A stretch of DNA of 64,000 nucleotides, from NCBI GenBank assembly GCA_040382235.1, contig JBEIFV010000013.1, positions 5,115 to 69,114 on the forward strand. Direction: 5' to 3'. Made by a program: the position numbers and the translations under genes. The notes under the pieces are model-generated. The model ran no database searches. It was not told the origin of the DNA and was given only the letters and a program-made list of their open reading frames with translations. This document shows, piece after piece, positions 1 through 8,078 of the stretch. Numbering within the stretch: the stretch's first letter is position 1; each line of letters begins with the position of its first letter. The stretch is from JAEUOS01 sp040382235. Its GTDB lineage: Bacteria; Pseudomonadota; Gammaproteobacteria; Burkholderiales; JAEUOS01.

Positions 1-1
1 C

Positions 2-227
2 AAACTTGCCACCGGTGACTGGAAATACCTCAAGACCTTCTGGGGCGCGCAGGACCTCCCGCATTACACCGCGCGCGGCGGGCAGGCCAACGTCGGCCGC
101 TGGCACGACGAGCGCGTCGACCTGCGCGCGCATAGTCGAGGTGGCGCTGTTTTGCGATACCGATCAGACCGGGGCGTCAAGCGTCGTTTACTTCTCGAAC
201 ATCGTGGTGGAGACGTCCGCGAAGTAG
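2..227 (+). pseudogene. 3' end of a gene with frame break, DUF3047-like
   Basis: The window opens inside a gene. From base 2 to about 130, frame 2 reads a plausible protein piece with GRWHDERVDLRA. The coding-looking text then moves to frame 3 and reads VALFCDTDQTGASSVVYF to a TAG at 225-227. The two parts together resemble, from memory, the C-terminus of DUF3047 proteins (W-H-x-E, then D-T-D-x-T-G, then an aromatic strand). About 10-20 residues usual between these motifs are missing, so a small deletion with a frame change is likely. No function can be given. The upstream part is outside the window, so a sequencing error cannot be ruled out. Confidence 0.35.
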
Positions 228-307
228 CGCGGCCAATCGGCGGGAGGCTCGCGCCAACGCCGCAGCGGATGTACATTGCAACCCTCATCGACTTCGCGGA
301 GCAGACA

Positions 308-1201
308 ATGGACAAGAACATCGGATTCATCGGTTTGGGCAAGATGGGCGTGCCGATGGCGTCGCGCCTGATCGACGCCGGGTATGAACTCACTGTCTAC
401 GACGTGCGCCGCGAAAGCGTCGATCTGCTGGTGGCCAGGGGCGCGCATGCGGCGGCGTCGCCGGCGGCGGTGGGCCATGCTGCCGCGACGGTGCTCCTGA
501 GCCTGCCTGACCCGGCGACCGTGCGCGCGGTGGCGCTCGGCGCCGATGGCGTGGCGTCCGGGAGCAAAGTCAAAACCGTGCTCGATCTGTCGACCACCGG
601 CGCCACCGCTGCGCGCGAGATCGCGGCGGCGCTGGCGGCCAGGGGCATCGCCGGAGTGGACTCACCGGTCAGCGGCGGCGTGGCCGGTGCGGTCAAGGGC
701 ACGCTGGCTGTGATGGTGGCGTGCCCGCGCACGCTCTTTGCCGAACTCGAACCGATGCTCTCGCGCATCGGGCGCGTGTTCTTCATCGGCGAGCGCGCCG
801 GCATGGGCCAGACCATGAAGCTTGCCAACAATCTGCTTTCGGCCACTGCGATGGCGGCGACCTCCGAGGCGGTGGTGTTCGGCGTCAAGGCCGGGCTCGA
901 TCCCTCGATCATGATCGAGGTGATCAACGCCGGCAGCGGGCGCAACACCGCCTCGCAGGACAAGTTCCCCAAGTCGATCTTGCCGCGCAGCTTCGACTTC
1001 GGCTTCACCAACGGCATGATGTACAAGGATGTGCGGCTGTGCCTTGAAGAGGCGAACGCGAGCGCGGTGCCGATGCCGGTGGCCGGCGCCGTGCGCGACC
1101 TGTGGCGGCGCGTGTTCGAGGAGATTGGCGGTGAGCACGACTTCACCACCATCGCGCAGTTGGTGGAGCGCGCGGCCGGTGTGGAGATCGGCAAGACTTG
1201 A
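308..1201 (+). CDS. 3-hydroxyisobutyrate dehydrogenase-family NAD(P)-dependent oxidoreductase
   Basis: A 297-residue soluble enzyme of the beta-hydroxyacid dehydrogenase family, the usual length. It should oxidise a beta-hydroxy acid (or reduce the semialdehyde) with NAD(P). The N-terminal Rossmann fold has GLGKMG at residues 9-14. The substrate-binding motif DSPVSGG is at 118-124, and GMGQTMKLANN at 165-175 carries the catalytic lysine K171. The ATG at 308 is chosen because the Rossmann strand starts directly after it; the open frame continues upstream without a better start. Tartronate semialdehyde reductase and 6-phosphogluconate-type relatives cannot be separated by eye. It is a lone gene with an unrelated opposite-strand gene downstream. 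Confidence 0.9.
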   Translation: MDKNIGFIGLGKMGVPMASRLIDAGYELTVYDVRRESVDLLVARGAHAAASPAAVGHAAATVLLSLPDPATVRAVALGADGVASGSKVKTVLDLSTTGATAAREIAAALAARGIAGVDSPVSGGVAGAVKGTLAVMVACPRTLFAELEPMLSRIGRVFFIGERAGMGQTMKLANNLLSATAMAATSEAVVFGVKAGLDPSIMIEVINAGSGRNTASQDKFPKSILPRSFDFGFTNGMMYKDVRLCLEEANASAVPMPVAGAVRDLWRRVFEEIGGEHDFTTIAQLVERAAGVEIGKT

Positions 1202-1284
1202 CGAAGTGTGACGTAGCGTGGAAACACGGCTTCTGCGGCTTGGTGCGATGCAGGATCAGGAATCCGGGGTTTTGATCCCCAGAG

Positions 1285-1307
1285 TTATCCCCAGAATCTG
1301 TGGATAG
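1285..1307. promoter_or_regulatory. pair of inverted DnaA-box-like 9-mers
   Basis: TTATCCCCA at 1285-1293 and TGTGGATAG at 1299-1307 (reverse complement CTATCCACA) each match the DnaA box TTATNCACA in 8 of 9 positions and face each other across 5 bp. They lie in the otherwise empty convergent space 1202-1495. No replication gene is near, so this could be a titration site or chance. Confidence 0.25.
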
Positions 1308-1495
1308 CACGCTTGCCGGATGCGTGCCAACGCATGGTGCTGGCCGCTATCGATGGGTTGATCAAGAAATGGGCGGGAGCTCATCCGAAGTGCGTCCTGG
1401 CGTGTCGGTTGGCCGGTCTTGAACGCCAACAGCATGCAGTGCAGTACGCCAGGCGTGGCGCATGCCGGCCCCCGGTAGCGGCTATCCGGGCGCAG

Positions 1496-2470
1496 TCATT
1501 CAGACCGGATGCCCTGCTCCTTGATGATCTTGCCCCAGCGCGCGTCGTCGCTTGCGATCAGCGTGTTCAATTCCTCGGCCGTGCCGCCAAGCATCTCATT
1601 GCCGCCGCGCACCACTTCCTGCTGGATCAGGGCAGGGTCCTTCAGCGCTTCGCGCAGCGCCGCATTGAGCTTGGCCACGATGCCGGGCGGCACGCCGGCC
1701 GGGCCGAACAATCCCACCCAGCCCTGCGAATCGAAGCCCGGCACGCCCTGCTCGGCCAAGGTCGGCACACCCGGCAAGGCCGGCGAACGCTTGAGTGAGG
1801 TGACACCGATCGGCGTGACCCGCTTGTCGCGGACGAACACCGCGCCGCTCGATACCCCGGAGAACATCAGCGCAACCCGCCCGGCGATCACGTCCGGCGC
1901 CGCCAGCGCGGCGCCGCGGTACGGCACGTGCAGGATGTCGAGCTTCAGGATGCTCTTCAAGTACTCGCCTGTCAGGTTGTGCATGCTGGCCGGTCCCACG
2001 CTGGCGTAGCTCAACGAACCTGGCTTGCCTTGTGCCACCCGGATCAGGTCCTGCAGACTGGCGATGCCGCTGGCGTTGGAGGCCACCAGGATCAGCGGCA
2101 GTTTGGCTACGCTGGCGATCGGCGTGAACGATTTGTAGGGGTCAAAGTTCATCGCCTTCAAATGCGGCGACACCGTCAGCGGGCCGGAATCGACGAGGCC
2201 TATGCTGTAGCCATCCGCCTCGGACTTGGCCAGCATTTCGGCGGCCAGCGACTGCCCGGCGCCCGGGCGGTTCTCCACGATCAGTTGCTGCCCCAGCGCC
2301 TTGCCCATCGCCGGCACCAGGGCGCGCGCCAGTGCGTCGACGGCCCCTCCTGGCGGAAAGCCGATGATCAGGCGAATCGAGCGTGCCGGCCAGGTGTCTT
2401 GCGCAATGGACGCTTGCGCCAGCATTGACACGAGCAGTGCTGTCAGGATTGCGCGAATTGGGCTTTTCAT
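1496..2470 (-). CDS. Bug/TctC-family tripartite tricarboxylate transporter substrate-binding protein
   Basis: A 324-residue periplasmic binding protein. It starts with a signal peptide (MKSPIRAILTALLVSMLAQA, cleavage near AQD). The Bug-family opening WPARSIRLIIGFPPGGAVD follows, then the usual KSEADGYSIGL, SYASVGPASMHNL and HVPYRG blocks and a GVPGFDSQGWVGLFGPAGVP segment near the C-terminus. The family binds small carboxylates or other organics and is hugely expanded in Burkholderiales, mostly without a TctAB permease beside it, as here. The ATG at 2470 is the only start that gives an intact signal peptide. The ligand is unknown. Confidence 0.92.
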   Translation of the reverse strand: MKSPIRAILTALLVSMLAQASIAQDTWPARSIRLIIGFPPGGAVDALARALVPAMGKALGQQLIVENRPGAGQSLAAEMLAKSEADGYSIGLVDSGPLTVSPHLKAMNFDPYKSFTPIASVAKLPLILVASNASGIASLQDLIRVAQGKPGSLSYASVGPASMHNLTGEYLKSILKLDILHVPYRGAALAAPDVIAGRVALMFSGVSSGAVFVRDKRVTPIGVTSLKRSPALPGVPTLAEQGVPGFDSQGWVGLFGPAGVPPGIVAKLNAALREALKDPALIQQEVVRGGNEMLGGTAEELNTLIASDDARWGKIIKEQGIRSE

Positions 2471-2829
2471 CTGAATGTCCGATCTTCGGGAATGCCGGTC
2501 CTGCCTACAGGTGGTCGCATATGCCGGGTGCGTTTCAGCGGCGAACAGAAAGCGGGAGCGCAGCCGGTCGCGAATGTAAACCATTTGAGGCGCAGCGCAT
2601 TCGACCCTGGATACAGCAACCGTTGGCCTGTCTACCCGATCACCCGTTCGGTGCGCACGAAGATCGAGTTGGCCACCGACCGCCGTTTTCAGCTTGATTG
2701 CGGCCGGGTCCCTCGAATGTGGCCACCAGACCGGCAGCATGCCCGTTGCAGGCAACCGAGAGGCTTGATGCGAGTAATTATGGTAGCTACATTATTGTGT
2801 GCTGATCGTATTTGACCCGGCCAAATACA
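2471..2829. other. intergenic stretch without a recognised gene
   Basis: This is the upstream region of the Bug gene on the minus strand and carries no reading frame that looks like a protein. It has no recognisable RNA, terminator or repeat. The plus strand runs directly into the binding-protein tail at 2830. Confidence 0.5.
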
Positions 2830-2898
2830 AGCGCCACCGCGCTCGGCCTGAAGTTTCCACAGGCGCTGCTCGCGCGTGCCGACCGCGTGATCGAATGA
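2830..2898 (+). pseudogene. orphan C-terminal tail of a PF04392-type ABC substrate-binding protein
   Basis: Only 22 codons and a TGA remain, reading SATALGLKFPQALLARADRV followed by IE-stop. This is the characteristic end of the family: the intact paralogues in this window end AQALGLKFPHSVLLQAGHV and AKALGLAIPHTIEIMATRV, each followed by IE-stop. Upstream of 2830 the frame no longer resembles the family. It is a deletion remnant lying 96 bp from, and convergent with, the intact paralogue at 2995-3981. Confidence 0.6.
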
Positions 2899-2994
2899 GT
2901 GCCGCCTGGTCGCGGGGGAACTGACAGCGGCTGGATCGTTCGCACGTTGGAGCGGCCCGTCTGTCGCGATGGCGCGCCGCAGGCATCCAGCTTG

Positions 2995-3981
2995 TTACTC
3001 GATCACCCTGGTTGCCATGATCTCGATTGTGTGCGGGATGGCAAGGCCCAGCGCTTTGGCGGTGGTGGTGTTGACCACCAGGTCGAGCGTGGTCGGTTGC
3101 TCCATCGGCAGGTCGCCCGGCTTCGCGCCCTTCAATATCTTGTCCACGAAAATGGCGGCGCGGCGGTAATTCGCCGCCAAGTCGGCGCCGTAACTGAGTA
3201 GCGCGCCGGCGTCGGCGAATTCGCGTTGCGGCCCGATCATCGGCCAGCGACGTGCCAGCGCCAGCGTCACGATGCGCCGCCGCTCGCTGCTGAACAGCGG
3301 GCTGGCGAACACCACCAGCGCCTGCACCCCTTCCTTGGCCAGGTGCGCCATCGCCGGTTCGATCTCGTCCGGGCGCGCGGCTTCGGCAAAACGCGCCTCG
3401 ATGGCGCGTTGCGCGACCGAGCGCTCCGCGCCCTTCATCAGCAGGGCGAGATTGACGTTGCGCGCGTCGGTCAGGAAGCCGACGCGCCTGACCTTGGGCA
3501 CGAAAGCAAGCAACAGCTCCAGATGCTTTTCGGTGATATCGGTCGCGAGATTGGAAAGCCCGGTGATCATGCCACCAGGCCGGGCAAGGCTTGCCGCGAA
3601 ACCTGCCGCGACCGGATCGCTGCCGGTGGCGTGGACGATCGGCGTGCGCGGCGCGGCCTTGGCGGCGGCGGCCACCGGCTGCGAGGGCCCGGCCACGAAG
3701 ATCGCCGGATTCTTCGCGGCCAGTTCCGCGGCCAGGGGCGCCAGCTGCTCATACTGGCCATTCGCCCAGCGCTCTTCGATCACGAATTGCGAACCCTCTT
3801 TCAAGCCGAGCGCCGCGAGTCCTTCCCTGAACGCGGCTATGTTGCGACTGCCGGAATCGCGTGACGCCAGACTCAGCCACGCAATCACGACCGGCGCCGG
3901 TCTGGATTGCGCGAACGCGGTGAACGGTGCAGCGAACGCACTTGCGGCAAGCGCGATCACCAGTTTGCGACGAGGCTTCAT
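2995..3981 (-). CDS. ABC transporter substrate-binding protein (PF04392-like)
   Basis: A 328-residue exported binding protein. A Lys/Arg n-region and hydrophobic stretch end in AFTAFAQS, a signal peptidase I site. The mature part has the family layout: FREGLAALGLKEG near the start, GSDPVAAGFAASLARPGG in the middle, KILKGAKPGDLPMEQPTTLD near the end, and the VIE-stop tail. The ATG at 3981 is preceded by a strong AAGGAGG ribosome site. No permease or ATPase gene is adjacent, so the transporter partner and ligand are unknown. Such genes are often solitary in betaproteobacteria. Confidence 0.88.
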   Translation of the reverse strand: MKPRRKLVIALAASAFAAPFTAFAQSRPAPVVIAWLSLASRDSGSRNIAAFREGLAALGLKEGSQFVIEERWANGQYEQLAPLAAELAAKNPAIFVAGPSQPVAAAAKAAPRTPIVHATGSDPVAAGFAASLARPGGMITGLSNLATDITEKHLELLLAFVPKVRRVGFLTDARNVNLALLMKGAERSVAQRAIEARFAEAARPDEIEPAMAHLAKEGVQALVVFASPLFSSERRRIVTLALARRWPMIGPQREFADAGALLSYGADLAANYRRAAIFVDKILKGAKPGDLPMEQPTTLDLVVNTTTAKALGLAIPHTIEIMATRVIE

Positions 3982-4449
3982 CGGTCCTCCTTGAAAAGGG
4001 TTCAATATCCCCATCCGCACTAGGGAAAGCCAGGGGGCGAGTGCCTGGTGGCAAGCAAGAGCGGGTTGAGAATCTAGCATCAGATCGGGAGGGCGGGGCG
4101 GATCAGCGCACACGGGAATACGCAGGCTTGCGGCGCTTCAAATTCGAATTGGCCTGCCGATCCTAAGCCGGGAACGCAAGAACGGAAAATCGCTATTCTT
4201 GTTGCCATTGCGGCAACTTGCGCTTGTACCGGTGGCTTCGTGCTTGGACGATGCGGTCACGCCGCCGGTTGCGGCACTGCTATTCGGGTTCGCGAGGCGT
4301 GTCAGGGTTGAGTCGTATACCGAGCACCCTGATTGATGCGGTGCAAAGCGGTCGGCTCAATGCTTGCCACCTTCGCCGCAACACGGTCGATGCGGGCGGC
4401 CGCCGCAGCCACGCAGACCATACCATTTTCATTTAACCAGGAGGCACGA
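3982..4449. other. divergent intergenic region
   Basis: This separates two divergent genes and must hold both promoters. A small hairpin (GTTGCC, 5-nt loop, GGCAAC) lies near 4200-4216. I see no reading frame, gene remnant or RNA that I would call. Confidence 0.4.
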
Positions 4450-5199
4450 ATGATCACCAATCCGCAGTCGGGAACCAACATCGTCGAAATCGCACCGGAC
4501 ATTTACCGCATCAATACGCCCGTGACCTTGCCGGGCGGCCCCGGGCAATTCAACTTCAACCAGTATCTGGTCAAGGACGACGAGCCCCTGCTGTTCCATA
4601 CCGGGCCGCGCAGGATGTTTCCCCTGGTGCGCGAGGCGATCGCGCGGGTGATGCCGGTCGAGCGCCTGCGTTTCGTCGGGTTGTCGCATTTCGAGGCCGA
4701 CGAGTGCGGGTCGATGAACGAGTTTCTCGCGGTGGCGCCGCAGGCCGTCCCGCTGTGCGGCCAGATTGCCGCGATGGTTTCGGTCAACGATGTGGCCGAT
4801 CGGCCGGCGCGGGCGCTGGCCGACGGCGAAATGCTGGTATTGGGCAAGCACACCATGCGCTGGTTCGATACCCCGCACATGCCGCACGGCTGGGAGTGTG
4901 GCCTGATGATGGATACGCAGTCGCGCACCCTCTTCTGCGGCGACCTGTTCACCCAACCGGGTGCAGGTGAAACAGCGGTCACGGAAGCGGACATCCTCGG
5001 GCCGAGCGAGGCGTTTCGCAGCCAGATGGACTACTTCGCTCACGCGCCGCACACGCAGGGCGTGCTCGCACGCCTGGCAGCCGAACGGCCGACGACGCTG
5101 GCCTGCATGCACGGCAGCGCCTGGCGCGGCGACGGCGCGGCGCTGCTCAATGCGCTCGCCGCGGCGCTCAGTGGTCGCCAGGGCATGCAGCCGGCGTAG
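4450..5199 (+). CDS. MBL-fold metallohydrolase, flavodiiron-like (ODP) subgroup
   Basis: A 249-residue soluble metallo-beta-lactamase-fold protein. The metal motif at residues 80-85 is HFEADE, that is HxExDE. Classical MBL hydrolases have HxHxDH and flavodiiron proteins HxExDH, so the core is of the diiron type with a Glu in the last position. Further ligands are plausible in FCGDLF and CMHGSAW. There is no flavodoxin or rubredoxin domain. The ATG at 4450 has the ribosome site AGGAGG. It may be an oxygen- or NO-binding diiron protein or a hydrolase; the sequence does not decide. It stands alone. Confidence 0.8.
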   Translation: MITNPQSGTNIVEIAPDIYRINTPVTLPGGPGQFNFNQYLVKDDEPLLFHTGPRRMFPLVREAIARVMPVERLRFVGLSHFEADECGSMNEFLAVAPQAVPLCGQIAAMVSVNDVADRPARALADGEMLVLGKHTMRWFDTPHMPHGWECGLMMDTQSRTLFCGDLFTQPGAGETAVTEADILGPSEAFRSQMDYFAHAPHTQGVLARLAAERPTTLACMHGSAWRGDGAALLNALAAALSGRQGMQPA

Positions 5200-5624
5200 C
5201 GCGATTGCGTTCGGCAGTATCAACGGCCCGCTCGCGCGAAGTGCGCCGGGCCGGGTCGCCTGCATCGCCGATGCGTCTGGATATGAAACCAGAGCGCCGC
5301 ACGGACCAGATGATTCGCAAGAGCTCACGCATGGAAAACTGGTTGCGGATGTTCGCCATCCAAGCGGCACAGGCCTCTTGAATCACCAGGGTCGACTTGT
5401 TTGCATTGAGCGGACGGTCAATTCAGTGTTCGCGATCCGGCGGGATGCGGGCGGGACCCGACCCTGAGCGGATGCAGGCAAACGTCGGCTGTTCGGCGTT
5501 CGGTCCGAAAGGTGAACTGATAGTCATTCTCCGACCGAGCGCTCGTGTCGCCCGACCGCTTGCGGCTCATGCAACAATGTTATAGCATACAAACATCGCA
5601 AGTCCATGCACCGTGGAGGTCCTC
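5200..5624. other. intergenic stretch before the Phd/PIN pair
   Basis: No coding frame here resembles a known protein. The distal end is A+T-richer and holds TATAGCATAC at 5581-5590, a likely -10 region for the antitoxin gene. TGT and ACA around it could be part of an operator. GGAGG follows, 5 bp before the start at 5625. Confidence 0.4.
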
Positions 5625-5879
5625 ATGAGCACCAGAATCTTCTCCAGCCGAGACTTCACCCGAGACGTCGCCGCAGCCAAGGCCGCTGCGCTCACAGGTC
5701 CGGTTCTGATCACTGACCGCGGCCATCCCGCTTTCGTGATGCTCAACATTGACGAGTACCACCGCTTGCAAGGCAAGGCGCCTTCGCTATTCGCACTGAT
5801 GCAGCGACTCCCCGAACTCCCCGACGACGTCGTCGAGATTCAGCGCATGGATATCGAATTCCGTGACGTCGAGTTTTGA
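5625..5879 (+). CDS. Phd/YefM-type antitoxin
   Basis: An 84-residue protein with the Phd/YefM N-terminal DNA-binding fold: STRIFSSRDFTRDVAAAKAA, then a strand pair PVLITDRGHPAFVMLNIDEY. The acidic tail DVVEIQRMDIEFRDVEF should wrap around the toxin. The family represses its own operon and neutralises the toxin encoded next. The ATG at 5625 has GGAGG just upstream. The gene ends 6 bp before the PIN toxin, so the two are one operon. Confidence 0.88.
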   Translation: MSTRIFSSRDFTRDVAAAKAAALTGPVLITDRGHPAFVMLNIDEYHRLQGKAPSLFALMQRLPELPDDVVEIQRMDIEFRDVEF

Positions 5880-5885
5880 GTCCGC

Positions 5886-6293
5886 ATGATCGTCCTCGAC
5901 ACTAACGTCATCTCGGAGCTGCGGAAGAAGCCGCACAACCAGGATCCCAAGGTCTGCGCCTGGTCGCAGGCTCACCCGGCGAGTGCCTTCTATCTAACGA
6001 CGTTGACGATCATGGAGATCGAACGCGGCACACTGATGGAGGAGGCAAAGAGTTCGCCGCAGGGACCGATCCTGCGCACTTGGTTCAACGCGCTTCGCAT
6101 CGCCTACGCGGGTCATGTGCTGCCCTTCAACGAAGGGGCCGCCATTCGCGCTGCTCAACTCGCAGGTAGCAACCGTCCGTCGGTGGACCTCATGATCGCG
6201 GCCATTGCGCTGGAATTCGGCTACGCCGTTGCGACGCGCAATGTGGCGCATTTCAGTTTCTCCGGGCTTGCAGTCGTCGACCCATGGGCCTGA
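5886..6293 (+). CDS. PIN-domain toxin (VapC-like)
   Basis: A 135-residue PIN-domain protein, the normal length for a VapC-type ribonuclease. It opens with MIVLDTNVISELRK (first metal Asp at residue 5). TLTIMEIERG carries the second acidic site, RPSVDLMIAAIALE the third, and the end is TRNVAHFSFSGLAVVDPW. Members cleave tRNA or rRNA with Mg2+. It follows the Phd-like antitoxin and looks intact. Confidence 0.9.
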   Translation: MIVLDTNVISELRKKPHNQDPKVCAWSQAHPASAFYLTTLTIMEIERGTLMEEAKSSPQGPILRTWFNALRIAYAGHVLPFNEGAAIRAAQLAGSNRPSVDLMIAAIALEFGYAVATRNVAHFSFSGLAVVDPWA

Positions 6294-6725
6294 TTCGGCG
6301 CCGTAGGCCGTCAACTTCGAGTCACCCATGCGGCGCCTGCAACTCGATTCTGCTCGCTGACCTGCACTCTTTGGGCCAGCTCGCCTAACACTTGGATTCA
6401 GTTGAAGTATTGGGCGGCTGCTTCCAGGCAGCGAAGCCAATCTTCCCAAAGACCGGTCCTCGCGGCGACCCGCTGGCAGATCGGAGTGGCCTGCGATAGA
6501 CATTAACGGCAGCTTCCTGGCTGAAACCGGCCAGGCGACTCAAACGGCACCATCGGACGGCAGGCGAGCGCGAAGCGGTCATTCAGATAGGTGTGTTTCG
6601 CGCAGCGTCGCGCGGGCAGCGGCGGATTGATTTTCCGGTCCGTCGGTAGCGGACGGACGACTGAATTTTCGACCTCAGTCAGGATGGGTCAAGGCGATCA
6701 TTCGCGCGTCACCCCTTCCGTGACA
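6294..6725. other. intergenic stretch after the Phd/PIN pair
   Basis: No gene is recognised. A short hairpin (GTCCGTC, 7-nt loop, GACGGAC) sits at 6638-6658. The stretch leads into an orphan binding-protein tail at 6726. A lone GCCTAAC near 6383 was considered as an integron core site and not accepted. Confidence 0.4.
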
Positions 6726-6782
6726 CAGGGGCTTGTGATTCCACGCTCCCTTTCGCTTCGCGCCGACCAGGTGATCGAATGA
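6726..6782 (+). pseudogene. second orphan C-terminal tail of an ABC substrate-binding protein
   Basis: Eighteen codons reading QGLVIPRSLSLRADQVIE end in TGA at 6780-6782. This matches the family ending (A-x-x-L-G-L-x-I-P-x-S-L-x-x-R-A-D-x-V-I-E). The sequence before it does not continue the family, so this is another deletion stub. It lies about 140 bp upstream of, and in the same orientation as, the paralogue at 6920-7900, as if an older upstream copy had been lost except for its end. Confidence 0.6.
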
Positions 6783-6919
6783 TCGTTGCGTTGTGGCGTG
6801 CCCGCCGCCGCCGCGGTCCGCAAGCCGGGAGCGCCCGCGCGCCGGCGATTGCATTGAGCGCAGGCGGCGATTCGGGTGCACGGGTCTTGAAAAGCCTATA
6901 GAGTCAGGCAAGGAAACAC

Positions 6920-7900
6920 CTTCGACGCCGGCAGTTCCTGATCACCCTCATTGCCCTTGTGGCGCCCGCCCGGCCGGCACTGGCGCAAGCGGAAAAACGC
7001 GTGCGGCGCATCGGGTTTTTCGTCCTCACCAGCGCCCAGGGCAGCGCCGCGTGGCTGGCCGCGTTGCGCAGCGGCCTGGCCGCACTGGGCTGGGTCGAGG
7101 GGCGCGACTACCTGATCGAGGCACGCTACGGCAACGGTGTGCCGCAGGCCGCGCCGGCGCTGGCCGCCGAACTGATGGCGACCCGGCCCGAATTGGTCGT
7201 CACCGGTGCGGAGCAGGCCGTCGGCCTTTTCACGCAGGCCGGCGCCAGCATCCCGGTGGTGTTTGCGATCGGCAAGGATCCGGTGGGCATCGGCATCGCC
7301 GCCAGCCTGCGTCGCCCGGGCGGCAACGCCACCGGCTTGACCGATCTGGCCTACGACCTCGGCGCCAAACGGCTGCAACTGCTCAAGGAGGTACTGCCAA
7401 AACTTGCGCATGCGGTCGTGTTGTTCGACCCCGCGGATGTCGGCAGCATTGCCCAGGTCACGGAAATCGAGAGCGGTGCTGCGCACCTGCGCGTGCGTGT
7501 GACGCGCATGGAGCGGCGGCAGGCCGCGGATGTCGCCAGCGCCTTCGAGCGCGGTACCGCACTGCGCGCGCAGGCCTACATGGTGGCGGATGGTCGGTTC
7601 TCCAACCGCAACCAGCAGGCGATCGTGGATCGCATGATGCAGGCCAGAGTGCCGGTGATGTTCACCAATCGGCAGGCTGTCGAGGCCGGCGGAATGATGT
7701 CCTACGGCCCCTCGCATGCCGACAATTTCCGCCGCGCCGCGGCCTATGTCGACAAGATACTCAAGGGCGCGAAGCCGGGCGACCTGCCGATCGAGCAGCC
7801 CACCAGGTTCGAATTGGCGGTGAACCTGAAAACCGCGCAGGCACTCGGGCTCAAGTTCCCGCACTCGGTGTTGCTGCAGGCGGGCCATGTGATCGAGTGA
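6920..7900 (+). CDS. ABC transporter substrate-binding protein (PF04392-like) with missing start codon
   Basis: From 6923 the frame reads RRRQFLITLIALVAPARPAL followed by AQ, a clear export signal, and then the whole binding-protein fold: GLAALGWVEGRDY, GNATGLTDLAYDLGAKRL, KILKGAKPGDLPIEQPTRFE and the VIE-stop tail. There is no ATG, GTG or TTG between the in-frame stop at 6899-6901 and GTG 6959. AAGGAAA at 6910-6916 is well placed for a start at about 6920, where the codon is CTT. Starting at GTG 6959 would remove the signal peptide. The start codon therefore seems lost by mutation, or a rare start is used. There is no neighbouring permease. Confidence 0.7.
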   Translation, partial: LRRRQFLITLIALVAPARPALAQAEKRVRRIGFFVLTSAQGSAAWLAALRSGLAALGWVEGRDYLIEARYGNGVPQAAPALAAELMATRPELVVTGAEQAVGLFTQAGASIPVVFAIGKDPVGIGIAASLRRPGGNATGLTDLAYDLGAKRLQLLKEVLPKLAHAVVLFDPADVGSIAQVTEIESGAAHLRVRVTRMERRQAADVASAFERGTALRAQAYMVADGRFSNRNQQAIVDRMMQARVPVMFTNRQAVEAGGMMSYGPSHADNFRRAAAYVDKILKGAKPGDLPIEQPTRFELAVNLKTAQALGLKFPHSVLLQAGHVIE

Positions 7901-8052
7901 AAGATCGTCGGTAGAGCGCCGTCCTGCGGGAGCCCGGGATTGCCGATTTGATTTTCTTCTTGGTGGTCGATCCGGACAATTCAATATCGAGATTGACGGC
8001 GAGGTGCGCTATTCGCCCGGGAACACGCACGGCAACGTAGCTTGCACGTGAG

Positions 8053-8072
8053 TTGTACCAAAATTAATACAA
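8053..8072. promoter_or_regulatory. inverted repeat upstream of the HigBA-like pair, probable operator
   Basis: TTGTA at 8053-8057 and TACAA at 8068-8072 form perfect arms around an A+T-rich centre, six bases before the ATG at 8079. The placement fits an autorepressor site for the XRE-type antitoxin. Confidence 0.45.
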
Positions 8073-8078
8073 TAGTGC

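Noticed and set aside
6383..6389. GCCTAAC resembling an integron attC core site
   Set aside because: No matching GTTRRRY partner or foldable attC arms nearby, and no integrase in the window.
6638..6658. Hairpin GTCCGTC/GACGGAC as a terminator
   Set aside because: Seven-base arms with a 7-nt loop, no T-run and no gene ending nearby.
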